In this document: piece after piece, positions 25,466 to 33,320 of the stretch
How the letters are laid out: each line of letters opens with the position of its first letter
Position numbering within the stretch: the first letter of the stretch is position 1
Assembly: GCA_963741305.1 (NCBI GenBank)
Contig: CAVUHL010000003.1
Location: 5,394,001 to 5,458,000, forward strand
From: DATMER01 sp963741305
Lineage (GTDB): Bacteria; Acidobacteriota; Thermoanaerobaculia; Multivoradales; UBA5704
Reading direction: 5' to 3'
DNA length: 64,000 nucleotides
The notes under the pieces: model-generated
What the model was told of the DNA's origin: nothing
Seen by the model: the letters and a program-made list of their open reading frames with translations, nothing else
Databases searched by the model: none
Translations under genes and position numbers: made by a program

Positions 25466-26548
25466 ATGACCCCTGACGTCCTGCTCGTCCGCAAGATGAT
25501 GTCGCGGCAGAACCTGACTCGCGCCGAGAGCGCCGAGCTGCTCGAAGCGATTCTCCAGACCGACAGCGAAGGCTGGAGGCTCCTCGCCTACTCCGTCGCC
25601 TCCCAGACCAAGGGAGAAACCGTCGAAGAGATCCTGGGCATGTTCGACGCCATGCGCCGGCTCACCGGCGAGTACGACCTCGATCTCTCCGGCCGGCGGC
25701 CCATGGACATCTCCAGCGCCGGAGGCAGCGGCGTCAAGAAGATCAACGTCTCGACCCTCTCCTCCCTGGTGGCCGGGGACCCGATCGTGCCGGTCGTCAA
25801 GCATTCCTTCTGGAAGGTGACCAGCATCACCGGGAGCGCCGACGCCCTGGAAGCGGTTGGCATCCACCCCCAGACCGTGACGCTGCCGCAGATCCAGACG
25901 GCGGTCGAGACGATAGGGGTCGTCTTCTACTCGCCGCTCTTCGTCAGCGGCGAGCTGCGCAACATCGTGAACTTCGGGCGGATCCTGGGCGAGCACCAGG
26001 TAGGCGTGAGCACGCCCTTCCACATGCTGGCGCCGCTCTACACCCCGATCCCCCTGACTTACCGGATGTTCGGCCTCAACAACCCGACCCAGTTCGAGAT
26101 CCTGACCGAGATCTTCCGCGGCCTCGGCTATCGCAACGCGCTGCTGGTCCGGGGATTCGAGGGCCTGGACGAGGCGTCGATCTCCTCGCCGAGCCGGGTG
26201 CGGGGCTTCCGAGGGGAAGAGGACTTCGATTTCGTTCTACTTCCCGAGGAGGTAGGATTGACTCGTGTATCGCAGGACGAAGTGACGCCGGTGGACGCGG
26301 AGTCGAACTACCGCGACTTCCTGCGCATCGCGCACGGCCAGGAGACCGGCCCGAAGCGCGACCTCATCGCGCTCAACGCCGGGCTGGCGCTGTGGATCTC
26401 CGAGCGGGCGCCGACCATCGCCGAAGGAGTGCAGATGGCCCAGGAGCGGCTCGAGAGCGGGATGGCGGCCGAGCGGCTGACGGCGCTGGTCGAGCAGCAC
26501 GGGTCACCGGACGTGCTCAAACAGGCGAGAGAGAAACACCTGGCCTGA
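25466..26548 (+). CDS. TrpD-like phosphoribosyltransferase homologue, role uncertain
   Basis: The 360-residue product has the fold marks of the anthranilate/nucleoside phosphoribosyltransferase family: helical N-terminus, GGSGVKKINVSTLSSLVA in place of the usual GTGGD loop, the VPVVKHSFWKVTSITGSADALEAVG block, and a C-terminal AHGQETGPKRDLIALNAG. The altered loop (SSAGGSGVKK) argues against a plain TrpD. Its stop overlaps the start of a CitG-like gene (TGATG), so the two are coupled, and a cofactor-building role is possible. Confidence 0.7.
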   Translation: MTPDVLLVRKMMSRQNLTRAESAELLEAILQTDSEGWRLLAYSVASQTKGETVEEILGMFDAMRRLTGEYDLDLSGRRPMDISSAGGSGVKKINVSTLSSLVAGDPIVPVVKHSFWKVTSITGSADALEAVGIHPQTVTLPQIQTAVETIGVVFYSPLFVSGELRNIVNFGRILGEHQVGVSTPFHMLAPLYTPIPLTYRMFGLNNPTQFEILTEIFRGLGYRNALLVRGFEGLDEASISSPSRVRGFRGEEDFDFVLLPEEVGLTRVSQDEVTPVDAESNYRDFLRIAHGQETGPKRDLIALNAGLALWISERAPTIAEGVQMAQERLESGMAAERLTALVEQHGSPDVLKQAREKHLA

Positions 26549-27321
26549 TGGACATCCGGCGGGAGATCCTGCGCAACGTGATCCTCTGCCAGGCGCTGGA
26601 GCCGATGGGCAGGAAGCCCGGGATCACCAGCCGTCTGGCGGATGCCTCGCCGGGCGCGAAGCTGGAGTACTTCATCATCTCGGGCGTGAACAGCGCCTGG
26701 GCGTTCTACGACCTGGTGGACAGGATCCTGCGCGAGGGCAAACAGCCGGACTGCATCTTCGACACGGCCTTCGAGGCGCAGGCCGCCAGCGTCCGCAACC
26801 GGTACGGAAGCAAGGTCAACTACGGCCAGATCCTGCTGCTGGTGCCGCTGGTGGCCGCGCAGGCACTGATCTACCTGGAGACGGAAGGCATCGACGACGT
26901 CGAGGCGATCCTGGAGCGGACCGGTGAGGTCCTGCGGCAGACCACCTGCAAGGACGTCGAGTTCCTGGAAAAGTTCATCGGGCTGGGGCACGAGCTCTCG
27001 GCGCGGCACCACGAGCGGATGGGACGTCCCAAGCCGCCGCGCGAGCGGTACTTCCAGAAGACCTACTCGAACGTCTGGGAATCGCTGACCGACTACCCGC
27101 ACATCCACGCCGTCCGGGAGATGGTCGAACGGTACCAGCACAGCGAGCGAGTCTACCGCTTCCTCCTGCACAACCTGGACGAAGGCGTCCTGCCGGCGAG
27201 CGACCTGATCTACACCCTGCTGCTGCCGGAGATCGGCCGTCACGACGCCACGGCCGACATGATCGCCTGCGGCCTCTATCTGGCCCTCTCGGCGCATCCG
27301 GAGACGGTGCTGTTTACCTGA
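26548..27321 (+). CDS. CitG/MdcB-like (triphosphoribosyl-dephospho-CoA synthase family) protein
   Basis: This 257-residue all-helical protein starts in the stop codon of the TrpD-like gene. It resembles the CitG family: ILRNVILCQALEPMGRKPG in place of the usual LEvsa-KPG start, a central region with KVNYGQILLLVPLVAAQAL, and the helical C-terminus. CitG enzymes join ATP and dephospho-CoA to make a prosthetic-group precursor. No citrate or malonate lyase genes are near, so another phosphoribosyl-transfer reaction is likely. Its TGA lies in the first bases of a G-rich repeat. Confidence 0.6.
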   Translation: MDIRREILRNVILCQALEPMGRKPGITSRLADASPGAKLEYFIISGVNSAWAFYDLVDRILREGKQPDCIFDTAFEAQAASVRNRYGSKVNYGQILLLVPLVAAQALIYLETEGIDDVEAILERTGEVLRQTTCKDVEFLEKFIGLGHELSARHHERMGRPKPPRERYFQKTYSNVWESLTDYPHIHAVREMVERYQHSERVYRFLLHNLDEGVLPASDLIYTLLLPEIGRHDATADMIACGLYLALSAHPETVLFT

Positions 27322-27483
27322 GCCCTCACCCCCCGGCCCCCTCTCCCGGTCCACCCAAGCACACCCTCCCCGGGAGAGGGGGAGACTTGCTTCCATCTGG
27401 CTGTTGCTTTCGGGCGGGCGGTGGCGCCCCTCTCCCGGGCGGGTGTGAGTGCGTGTGGGAGAGGGGACGGGGGTGAGGGCTCA
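27319..27483. repeat. G-rich palindromic repeat between two convergent genes, carrying both stop codons
   Basis: The 165-bp element has perfect 15-bp outer arms: TGAGCCCTCACCCCC at 27319-27333 and GGGGGTGAGGGCTCA at 27469-27483. Inner CCCTCTCCCGG / GGGAGAGGGG arms lie within. The first TGA is the stop of the CitG-like gene, and the last TCA is the minus-strand stop of the RibD-like gene. Confidence 0.8.
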
Positions 27484-28134
27484 GGGCACCGAGTACCGCA
27501 GCACCACCGCGTCCCACACCCGCTCCACCCCCTTCAGCTCCAGGTTGACCGGCATCCCCGGCCCTTCGAACAGGTTCACCGAGCCGCCGTCGAGGATCAC
27601 CGGCAGCAGCAGGACGTGGATGTCGCCCAGGAGCCCCTGATCGAGGAGGGCGCGGCTCAGGATGCCTCCGCCCTCGCACACCACGGAACGGATCCCCCTC
27701 GCCTCCAGGCCCTCGAGGAAGAGCCGGAGGTCCGTCTTGGGTTCCTCCCCCGGAGCTCCGCAAGGCACCGCCTCGACGCCCCGCTCCTCCAGGAACCGCA
27801 GATAGTCGGGAGGGGTGGTGCCCGTGACGCCGATCAGCGTCCGGACCGAACCGTCGAAGAAGCGGAAATTCCGGGGGATACGGCCCGTGCGGTCCAGCGT
27901 GACGCGCACCACTTGGTGCTCCGCAGAACCGTGCGACGCCATGGTGGGGTCATTGGTGAGGACCGTGTTGGTGCCGATGAGGACGGCATCATGGCGCCGG
28001 CGGATCCCGGCCTTGACGGCCCAGAACTCGGGCGGTATCGGCGGCAGGTACTCGATGACGTCGTAGCTGCTTTGTCCACGGCCCATGGTGACGAGGCCGT
28101 TGAGGGAGGCGGCGCTCAGGAGATCGACGCGCAT
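27481..28134 (-). CDS. RibD C-terminal / dihydrofolate-reductase-like NADPH reductase
   Basis: From the ATG at 28134 it encodes 217 residues. The marks are MRVDLLSAASLNGLV, the KAGIRRRHDAVLIGTNTVLTNDP cofactor loop, the VVCEGGGILSRALLDQGL block and a hydrophobic C-terminus. These fit the RibD C-terminal domain, which reduces a ribosylamino-pyrimidine with NADPH in riboflavin or modified-pterin synthesis. No deaminase domain is attached. The start overlaps the end of the nucleotidyltransferase gene by 19 bp. Confidence 0.8.
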   Translation of the reverse strand: MRVDLLSAASLNGLVTMGRGQSSYDVIEYLPPIPPEFWAVKAGIRRRHDAVLIGTNTVLTNDPTMASHGSAEHQVVRVTLDRTGRIPRNFRFFDGSVRTLIGVTGTTPPDYLRFLEERGVEAVPCGAPGEEPKTDLRLFLEGLEARGIRSVVCEGGGILSRALLDQGLLGDIHVLLLPVILDGGSVNLFEGPGMPVNLELKGVERVWDAVVLRYSVP

Positions 28135-28778
28135 CGGGCGAGATGGGCACGGGCCGCGGCGAGGTCGAGGGGCGTGTCGATCTCGAAGACCTCGGACAAA
28201 CAGTCGCGGAAGGAGAAGGTCTCGCCGGCCGCCATCGCCGGCCTCAGAGGGTAGATTGGCTCGGGGTTCCCATCCATGAACGAGAAGAGTCGGGGCGACT
28301 GAACCACGAACGTGGGCAGGCTCAGCGACCAATCGCCTTCACGGGTGACGTCGAACTCGAACTCGGGCTCGAAGCGGACCTTGGCCTTGAAGCGGTCCGT
28401 CGGGCAGACGAGGAACGAGGCAAAGTCCTCCGGGCGATGATTTTCGACCAGCTTGCGGAGGGGTTCGGACTCGGCGAACACCATGTCGCCGCCCACCCAG
28501 ACGAACGGCTCGTCCGGGAGGACGCCACGGGTCTGATAGAGGGTGGTGAGCAGGCCGACGGGCCGTTCCTCGACGAGCACCTCGGCCGGCACATTACGGA
28601 AATCGGCGGCGAACTCGGGCCGGGTGACGATGATGGGATCGAGCCGCAGCTCGCGGCCGGTGGCGAGCAGGCGCTCGAGGATGGTTTCGCTGCCAAGGTC
28701 CGCAAGGATCTTGGGTCTGGAGCCCATGCTCTCGCGCATGCGGCTCCCGAGCCCTGCAGCGAGGATGACCATCTTCAT
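28116..28778 (-). CDS. Sugar-phosphate nucleotidyltransferase-like protein
   Basis: The 220-residue product begins MKMVILAAGLGSRMRESMGSRPK, the GXGXRX(n)PK nucleotide-binding signature of the NTP-transferase family. VWVGGDMVFAES serves as the metal-binding stretch. It is shorter than full RmlA or GlmU enzymes and resembles MobA-like or phosphocholine cytidylyltransferase-type proteins. It overlaps the RibD-like gene and is probably co-transcribed. The substrate is unknown. Confidence 0.75.
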   Translation of the reverse strand: MKMVILAAGLGSRMRESMGSRPKILADLGSETILERLLATGRELRLDPIIVTRPEFAADFRNVPAEVLVEERPVGLLTTLYQTRGVLPDEPFVWVGGDMVFAESEPLRKLVENHRPEDFASFLVCPTDRFKAKVRFEPEFEFDVTREGDWSLSLPTFVVQSPRLFSFMDGNPEPIYPLRPAMAAGETFSFRDCLSEVFEIDTPLDLAAARAHLARCASIS

Positions 28779-28831
28779 GCGCCGAGTCCTCTCCATTCGT
28801 TCCAGTCCAGCGCATTCTAGCAACTCGGGCA

Positions 28832-28990
28832 TTATCAGGAAAGCTGTATCGGGATCTCGGCTCCAGGAAGCGAGGGAAGAGCCGCTCGGGCCCGGGCTTG
28901 CGCTGCCGCTAGCCGATGATGACCGGGCGGAGTCCAGCTCCGGCATGGGATAGTGGCGAGGGTTGCACCATCGTTTATCAGAAAGCTGTA
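28832..28990. repeat. Pair of 16-17 bp direct repeats
   Basis: TTATCAGGAAAGCTGTA at 28832-28848 recurs as TTATCAGAAAGCTGTA at 28975-28990, one base shorter, with 126 bp between them. No gene is evident in the 241-bp stretch before the IS256-type element. The copies could be operator sites, or scars of an earlier excision. Confidence 0.55.
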
Positions 28991-29000
28991 GGGCGGAATG

Positions 29001-29019
29001 AAAAAAGGGGGCCGGAGCC
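29001..29019 (-). terminator. Half of an intrinsic terminator disrupted by the IS256-type element
   Basis: Read on the minus strand this is GGCTCCGGCCCCC followed by TTTTTT. Joined to the sequence beyond the insertion (30398 onward) it gives GGGGGC-TCCG-GCCCCC-TTTTTT, a textbook terminator for the gene ending at 30438. The element's 8-bp target duplication (CCGGAGCC) overlaps the loop and stem, so the hairpin is now split by 1.4 kb. Confidence 0.7.
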
Positions 29020-30397
29020 GAGGTCACGTCAATAGGTGTGTAAACGTCGTCAGGCGGCGACCTCCTCAGCCATCGGTTCAACTCGTACTACTCGCACTCC
29101 ATTCTCGTAGTTGGCTCCCTCGGCGACTTCAACCAGAAGCTCTGGGTGGTCGAGACGGCGGAACGACTGCTCTGCGACGAGCAGCACTCGCCAGATCAAG
29201 GCCGTGGCATTGGCGACTTTCTTGTACCGCTTGCCGGCTGCTGTTCGCAGCCGCACCGCAGCGAAGGGCGATTCCACGGGATTGGTCGTGCGCAGGTGCT
29301 TCCAGTGCTCTTTCGGGAAAGCATAGAAGGCTACCAGGCGCTCCCAGTCACGCTCCAGAGTCTCCACAGCCTTGGGCTGCTGCTGGCCATAGCGCGAACG
29401 AAACTCTGCCCGCAGACTCTCGGCTTCGCGCCGTGTCGCTGCGTACGGGATCCGGCATAGCAACTCTCGAGCCTCGGTTTGCAACTTCTTCGGCAACGCG
29501 TCCAGGACATTGACAATCTTGTGGTTCCAGCACCGCTGTTCAGCAACCTCAGGCAAGACCTGCGACAGAGCCGCCCAAATTCCCAGGTGGCCATCGGCGA
29601 TCACCAGCCGCGGCACGCTCATTCCGCGCGACCTCAGATCCCGCAGTAGGCGGCTCCAGGCTTCGGCCGACTCCCGGTACCCGCTCTCCACCGCCAGGAC
29701 CACCTTGCGACCGTCGCGCAGGCCCGCCACGATCACCAGCAGGGCCGCCTTGTCCTTCTCCAGCCCGGCTTTGACGTAGATCCCGTCGGCCCACAGGTAC
29801 ACCGGCTCGATGCCGCGCAAGCTGCGGCGGCTCCAGGCGTCGAACTCGGCCACCCACTTGCCGCGCAACCGCTCGATCGAGCTCGGCGACAGCGGGGCTC
29901 CATCACCCAGCAGGCCCCGCAGAGCCAACTCGAAATCCCCCTGGGAGAGACCGTGAAGGTAAAGCTGAGGCAAAAGCTCACCCACCTCCTGGGTACGTCG
30001 CCGAAACAGCGGCAGAATACGGCTCTCGAACCGTTCTTCCAGGCCGCGCACTCGCGGCCGACTCACCTCGATCGTGCCACCCATCATCGCCAGCTTGCGC
30101 GACTTGCCGTGGCCATTGCGGTACACAGCCGGCGCGTCCACAGCCTCTCGGCGCTCGCTCTTGCGCCGACCCACCAAGGCCGTGACTTCCTCCTCGAGGA
30201 GGGACTGAACGAACTCCTGTATCCGCTCGCGGGCCATCGCTTCCAGACTCTCCCAGATCGTCCTTGACCCAAAGCGCTCCTTGGTGCTCTTCTCTGCCAT
30301 GGCGGCGTCTCCTTCCTGGCCGGATTCACCGGCGGTCTTCGTCGACCGGAAGGTTACGCCGCCTTCAACTCATTTCCACACTTTTTGAGGGTACCTC
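29020..30397 (-). mobile_element. IS256-family insertion sequence
   Basis: The element is 1378 bp. Its ends match imperfectly as inverted repeats (GAGGTCACGTCAATAGGTGTG at the left versus GAGGTACCCTCAAAAAGTGTG read inward from the right). It is bounded by a perfect 8-bp target duplication CCGGAGCC at 29012-29019 and 30398-30405, the size expected for IS256. It contains an intact transposase. Confidence 0.9.
29050..30300 (-). CDS. IS256-family transposase
   Basis: This 416-residue mutator-type DDE transposase is full length: MAEKSTKERFG start, VYRNGHGKSRKL, the catalytic block PVYLWADGIYVKAGLEKDK (first Asp), RLVIADGHLGIWAALSQVLP (second Asp), RCWNHKIVNVLDALPKK, and the Glu in TTNPVESPFAAVRLRT. 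All catalytic positions are present with no frameshift, so the element may be active. Confidence 0.94.
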   Translation of the reverse strand: MAEKSTKERFGSRTIWESLEAMARERIQEFVQSLLEEEVTALVGRRKSERREAVDAPAVYRNGHGKSRKLAMMGGTIEVSRPRVRGLEERFESRILPLFRRRTQEVGELLPQLYLHGLSQGDFELALRGLLGDGAPLSPSSIERLRGKWVAEFDAWSRRSLRGIEPVYLWADGIYVKAGLEKDKAALLVIVAGLRDGRKVVLAVESGYRESAEAWSRLLRDLRSRGMSVPRLVIADGHLGIWAALSQVLPEVAEQRCWNHKIVNVLDALPKKLQTEARELLCRIPYAATRREAESLRAEFRSRYGQQQPKAVETLERDWERLVAFYAFPKEHWKHLRTTNPVESPFAAVRLRTAAGKRYKKVANATALIWRVLLVAEQSFRRLDHPELLVEVAEGANYENGVRVVRVEPMAEEVAA

Positions 30398-30437
30398 CCG
30401 GAGCCCCCCTTCGGAGTGATTCAGGAGATAGGAATGA

Positions 30438-30848
30438 CTATGCGGCTTTTGCTCCCATCTGGGCTTCCGCCTGCTTCTTCGCGGCCTCGGCCTCCTTCTC
30501 GGCCTTCGTCTTCCGCTTGCGCGGGGCGCTGTTGCGGGGACGGGGCCGGAGCCCGAACGGGATGAGCTCCTCGCTGGTGAACCCGAACGTGCCGCGGAGC
30601 ATCGCGGCAGCCCGGAGGCGGAGGTCCTCGCCTCTCCTCTCCAGCTCCTGCCGTCTCCGGACGAGCTCGGTGAACTGCTTGCGAGCGTTCTCCTGGTCGG
30701 CCTCCAACCTCCGGCCGTCCACCACCAAGGTGGCGATCTCCTCCTGGATCGGACGCATGAACGGCATCTGATCCAGCTTCGGCTCCAGGTTGGTGCTCAT
30801 CAATTCCAAGTTGTTGATTCGAATACTAAATCCGTCTGCGCTACGCAT
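30438..30848 (-). CDS. Coiled-coil protein with Lys/Ala-rich tail, unknown function
   Basis: The ATG at 30848 is chosen because GGAGGA lies seven bases upstream. The 136-residue product has a short N-terminal region (MRSADGFSIRINNLELMS), then a long amphipathic helix rich in Glu, Arg and Gln (EADQENARKQFTELVRRRQE), which should form a coiled coil. A segment containing LRGTFGFTSEELIPFGLRP and a basic tail of Lys/Ala/Glu repeats follow. The TSEELIPFGLRPRPR patch looks like a protein- or nucleic-acid-binding element. I do not recognise the family. Its terminator was split by the IS256-type element. Confidence 0.6.
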   Translation of the reverse strand: MRSADGFSIRINNLELMSTNLEPKLDQMPFMRPIQEEIATLVVDGRRLEADQENARKQFTELVRRRQELERRGEDLRLRAAAMLRGTFGFTSEELIPFGLRPRPRNSAPRKRKTKAEKEAEAAKKQAEAQMGAKAA

Positions 30849-31074
30849 GGTACTTCCTCCAATTGCCATCGGTCCTTGGGTTTGACTGCCTCTCACCGCT
30901 GGCGGGGTTCGCTCCGGGCCGGGTTTCCAGTTCCCGGTCCGGGGCTTGACGGAGACGTCTCCATCCCAGCGGCTGTTCGTACTTCGAATCCTTCTTACGG
31001 GGGCGGCTGGTCCTGCGTCTAGGCTCGCGGCGAAATCCCTGGTCTTCGGCGTCGATCAGGTGGAGGCCGGCTTT

Positions 31075-31347
31075 AGCAGCACGGGACGCGCTCCCGGAAT
31101 GGATCCGGCCGGCTCGAGCAATGTCTGACGCGGTTTAGCATGATTAAATGCCGTATGGCATTGCTAAATGCCGCATAGCATTGCCAAAGGCCGTTTAGCA
31201 TTGCTACGCCGAGCCATAGCAATGTCAGCCGGGCTCCAGCATTCTTATTTCGGCTCCAGCATTGCTGGACGCGGCCGGATATTGCTATCTCTGCGCCGGA
31301 CCATGCTAGACGGGATTTAGCAATGCTATGGAGCGATTGGCGTTGCT
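31075..31347. repeat. Phased array of AGCAWTGCT-like sites, 20-bp period
   Basis: Twelve copies of a 9-bp near-palindrome begin at 31117, 31137, 31157, 31177, 31197, 31218, 31238, 31258, 31278, 31299, 31319 and 31339; mean spacing is 20.2 bp. Cores include AGCATTGCT (31197, 31258), AGCAATGCT (31319), GGCATTGCT, AGCATTGCC, AGCAATGTC (twice), AGCATTCTT and GGCGTTGCT. Two weaker units precede at 31075 and 31096. Spacers are GC-rich, often with CCG or CGG in the middle. The array fills the divergent gap between the coiled-coil gene and the DUF6880-like gene. No Rep gene is near, so plasmid iterons are unlikely. Confidence 0.85.
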
Positions 31348-31481
31348 GGAGCGCGTCCGAGATAGATGCAGACCCCGGTCCTCTGCCAGCCGCAGCCTCA
31401 CCTCTCGCAGTCAGGGTTAACTCCCAAGCTCACCGTGGCCCCGCCCCTCCAGCCGTGCTACTCTTTTGAAGAGACGCAGTC

Positions 31482-31532
31482 ATGATGGAGGGCAATCTTT
31501 TGCGCCACGACGATACGGCGGAGGGGCGGTGA
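31482..31532 (+). CDS. Possible 16-residue leader peptide
   Basis: A short frame (MMEGNLLRHDDTAEGR) starts at 31482 and its TGA overlaps the GTG start of the next gene (GTGA at 31529-31532). Such an arrangement allows translational coupling. There is only a weak GAAGAG upstream of its ATG. It may equally be chance. Confidence 0.3.
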   Translation: MMEGNLLRHDDTAEGR

Positions 31533-32992
31533 GCGGGAGCCGAAGGGCCACCCTGAAAGGCGACCCCGGCCTGGAAGGGTTGCGCGATTTCCTCGCCCGC
31601 CAGGAGAAGGATCACCTCATCGATCTTCTCTTCAATCATGCCCTGTCGGACTACCGCCTCCTCCGCAGGCTGAAGCTCGAGCAGGCAAACAGGGGAGGCC
31701 GGCAGCCCGACTTTGCCGCGATGCGCCGCAGCCTTGCCGCCGCCTTCGATCCGGAGGACTTCTACTCCCACCGCGAGGTCGGCGGCTTTGCCGCCGGGCT
31801 CGACGTAGCCGTGGACGCCTTGGAAAGCTTGCTGAAGCAGGGACAGGCCGAAGAGCTCATCGAACTGACCGAGTACGCCTTGGAGCTGACGGAGGAAATC
31901 CTGGAGCAGGTGGACGACTCCGAGGGGGACGTGTACGCCGTGCTGGAGCGGCTCCAGGAGCTTCACCTCAAGGCGTGCAAGAAAGCGAAGCCCGACCCTG
32001 AGGCCCTGGCCAGCCGGCTTTTTTCCTGGGAGCTCCGGTCGGGCTGGTCATTCCAAGGAGCCATGGACACCTATGCGGTCCTCCTGAAGAAGAAGGGGCT
32101 GGCGGTCTACCGCGACCTGGCCGAGGCCGAGTGGAAAAAGGTTCCGGCCCGGAAAGCGGGCGACTCCTCGCACTTCGAAGGCCGTGGGTGGCGTGCCGGG
32201 CAGATTCTGGAGCGCATGGCCCAGTCTGCCGGCGACGTGGAAGCCCTGGTCGCGATCAAGTCGCGCGACCTCTCGCAGCCCTGGTCGTATCTCCAGATCG
32301 CGGAGATCTACAAGGAAGCCGGGAAAGGAGACCTGGCAGTCGAGTGGGCGGAAGCGGGCATCCGTGCCTTTCCCAACCGAACCGATGCTCGGCTACGGAG
32401 CTTTCTTGCCGAAGAGTACTCGGCCCGCCGCCGCCACGCGGAGGCGCTCGGCCTCCTCTGGGAGAATTTCGCCGATGCGCCCGGGCTCGCAGCCTACCAG
32501 GAGCTCAAAAAGCCCGCGGAGCGGGCCAAGGCGTGGCCCGATTGGCGGGAGAAAGCCTTCGTCCTCCTCCGGGAGCGCGCCGGCCGGACGAAGTCCAGGC
32601 CGCCTGCTCGATGGCCGGCGTTCGACTTCGGCGGAGGCCCGGATTCGCAGTTGGTCGAGATCCTGCTCTGGGAAAAGAAGGTCGAGGAAGCCTGGACGTC
32701 GGCCCGGCAACTCGGCTGCTCGGAAGACCTCTGGCTACGGCTGGCCAGGCTCCGGGAGCGATCGCACCCGGAAGACTCCCTCGCCGTCTACCAGCGCCAG
32801 GCCGAGTCGGTCCTCCAGCACGCGAGCCAGCGCGGATACGAGATCGCGGTGGCTCGCCTGAAGCAGGTCCGGGACGTGATGACGCGCCTGGGGAAGACCC
32901 GCGAGCTTGCCGACTACCTCGCCACGGTGCGCTTCGCGCACAAGCGGAAGCGCAATTTTTTGAAGCTGCTGGATGCCGCGAAGCTCGGGTGA
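31529..32992 (+). CDS. DUF6880-like helical-repeat protein
   Basis: A GTG at 31529 with GGAGGGG just upstream is preferred over an ATG at 31466. The product is about 487 residues, almost all helical, and resembles the proteins that accompany or extend SWIM zinc-finger proteins (DUF6880 type): LRDFLARQEKDHLIDLLF at the start, AVDALESLLKQGQAEELIEL, LELRSGW-like ELRSGWSFQGAMDTYAVLL, and TPR-like repeats to the C-terminus. No zinc-binding cysteines are present. The role is unknown; a scaffold function is likely. The phased array lies in its upstream region. Confidence 0.7.
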   Translation: MSGSRRATLKGDPGLEGLRDFLARQEKDHLIDLLFNHALSDYRLLRRLKLEQANRGGRQPDFAAMRRSLAAAFDPEDFYSHREVGGFAAGLDVAVDALESLLKQGQAEELIELTEYALELTEEILEQVDDSEGDVYAVLERLQELHLKACKKAKPDPEALASRLFSWELRSGWSFQGAMDTYAVLLKKKGLAVYRDLAEAEWKKVPARKAGDSSHFEGRGWRAGQILERMAQSAGDVEALVAIKSRDLSQPWSYLQIAEIYKEAGKGDLAVEWAEAGIRAFPNRTDARLRSFLAEEYSARRRHAEALGLLWENFADAPGLAAYQELKKPAERAKAWPDWREKAFVLLRERAGRTKSRPPARWPAFDFGGGPDSQLVEILLWEKKVEEAWTSARQLGCSEDLWLRLARLRERSHPEDSLAVYQRQAESVLQHASQRGYEIAVARLKQVRDVMTRLGKTRELADYLATVRFAHKRKRNFLKLLDAAKLG

Positions 32993-33041
32993 GGGGCGGG
33001 CATCAAGCCGCGAAGCGGTCCGCAAGCCGCTGATAGAGGGG

Positions 33042-33320
33042 TCACCTCTTCGAGGGTCCTACTCCGGTCTGCTGCTTCCTGGCCGTTCTCCCACTCGCCG
33101 GGGCTGGGATTCGGGTGAGCTCGATGACGAGCCGCAAGGCCTCGTTGACCGCTTGCTCGTCGGGAAAAGCTGCCGCGATCTCCGGCTCCAGAAGGACGAG
33201 GTTGGTTCCTCGGCGGAACCTTTCCGTGTACCTGCCCTGTTCCGCACCGCGGAGCAACTGCTGGAGGTCGTACTCCGGCCGGAGATCGTCATCGACGGCG
33301 TCTTGAGATTTCTTCTTCAT
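33042..33320 (-). CDS. brnA: BrnA-like antitoxin
   Basis: The 92-residue product begins MKKKSQDAVDDDLRPEYDLQ and continues YTERFRRGTNLVLLEPEIAAAFPDEQAVNEALRLV. That is the usual C-terminal-type pattern of antitoxins paired with BrnT (the EYDF, GTN and vaaaFPDs-VNEALR signatures). Its ATG overlaps the stop of the upstream toxin remnant (ATGA). The C-terminal 15 residues are basic and divergent. In intact loci BrnA binds DNA and neutralises the RNase BrnT. Confidence 0.75.
   Translation of the reverse strand: MKKKSQDAVDDDLRPEYDLQQLLRGAEQGRYTERFRRGTNLVLLEPEIAAAFPDEQAVNEALRLVIELTRIPAPASGRTARKQQTGVGPSKR

Noticed and set aside
30946..31128. Short open frame of about 60 codons upstream of the phased array
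   Set aside because: No ribosome-binding site or recognisable motif, and it runs into the repeat array.
31075..31347. Plasmid-type iterons or a replication origin
   Set aside because: The period would fit, but there is no replication-initiator gene nearby, cores are too diverged, and the surroundings are chromosomal-type operons.
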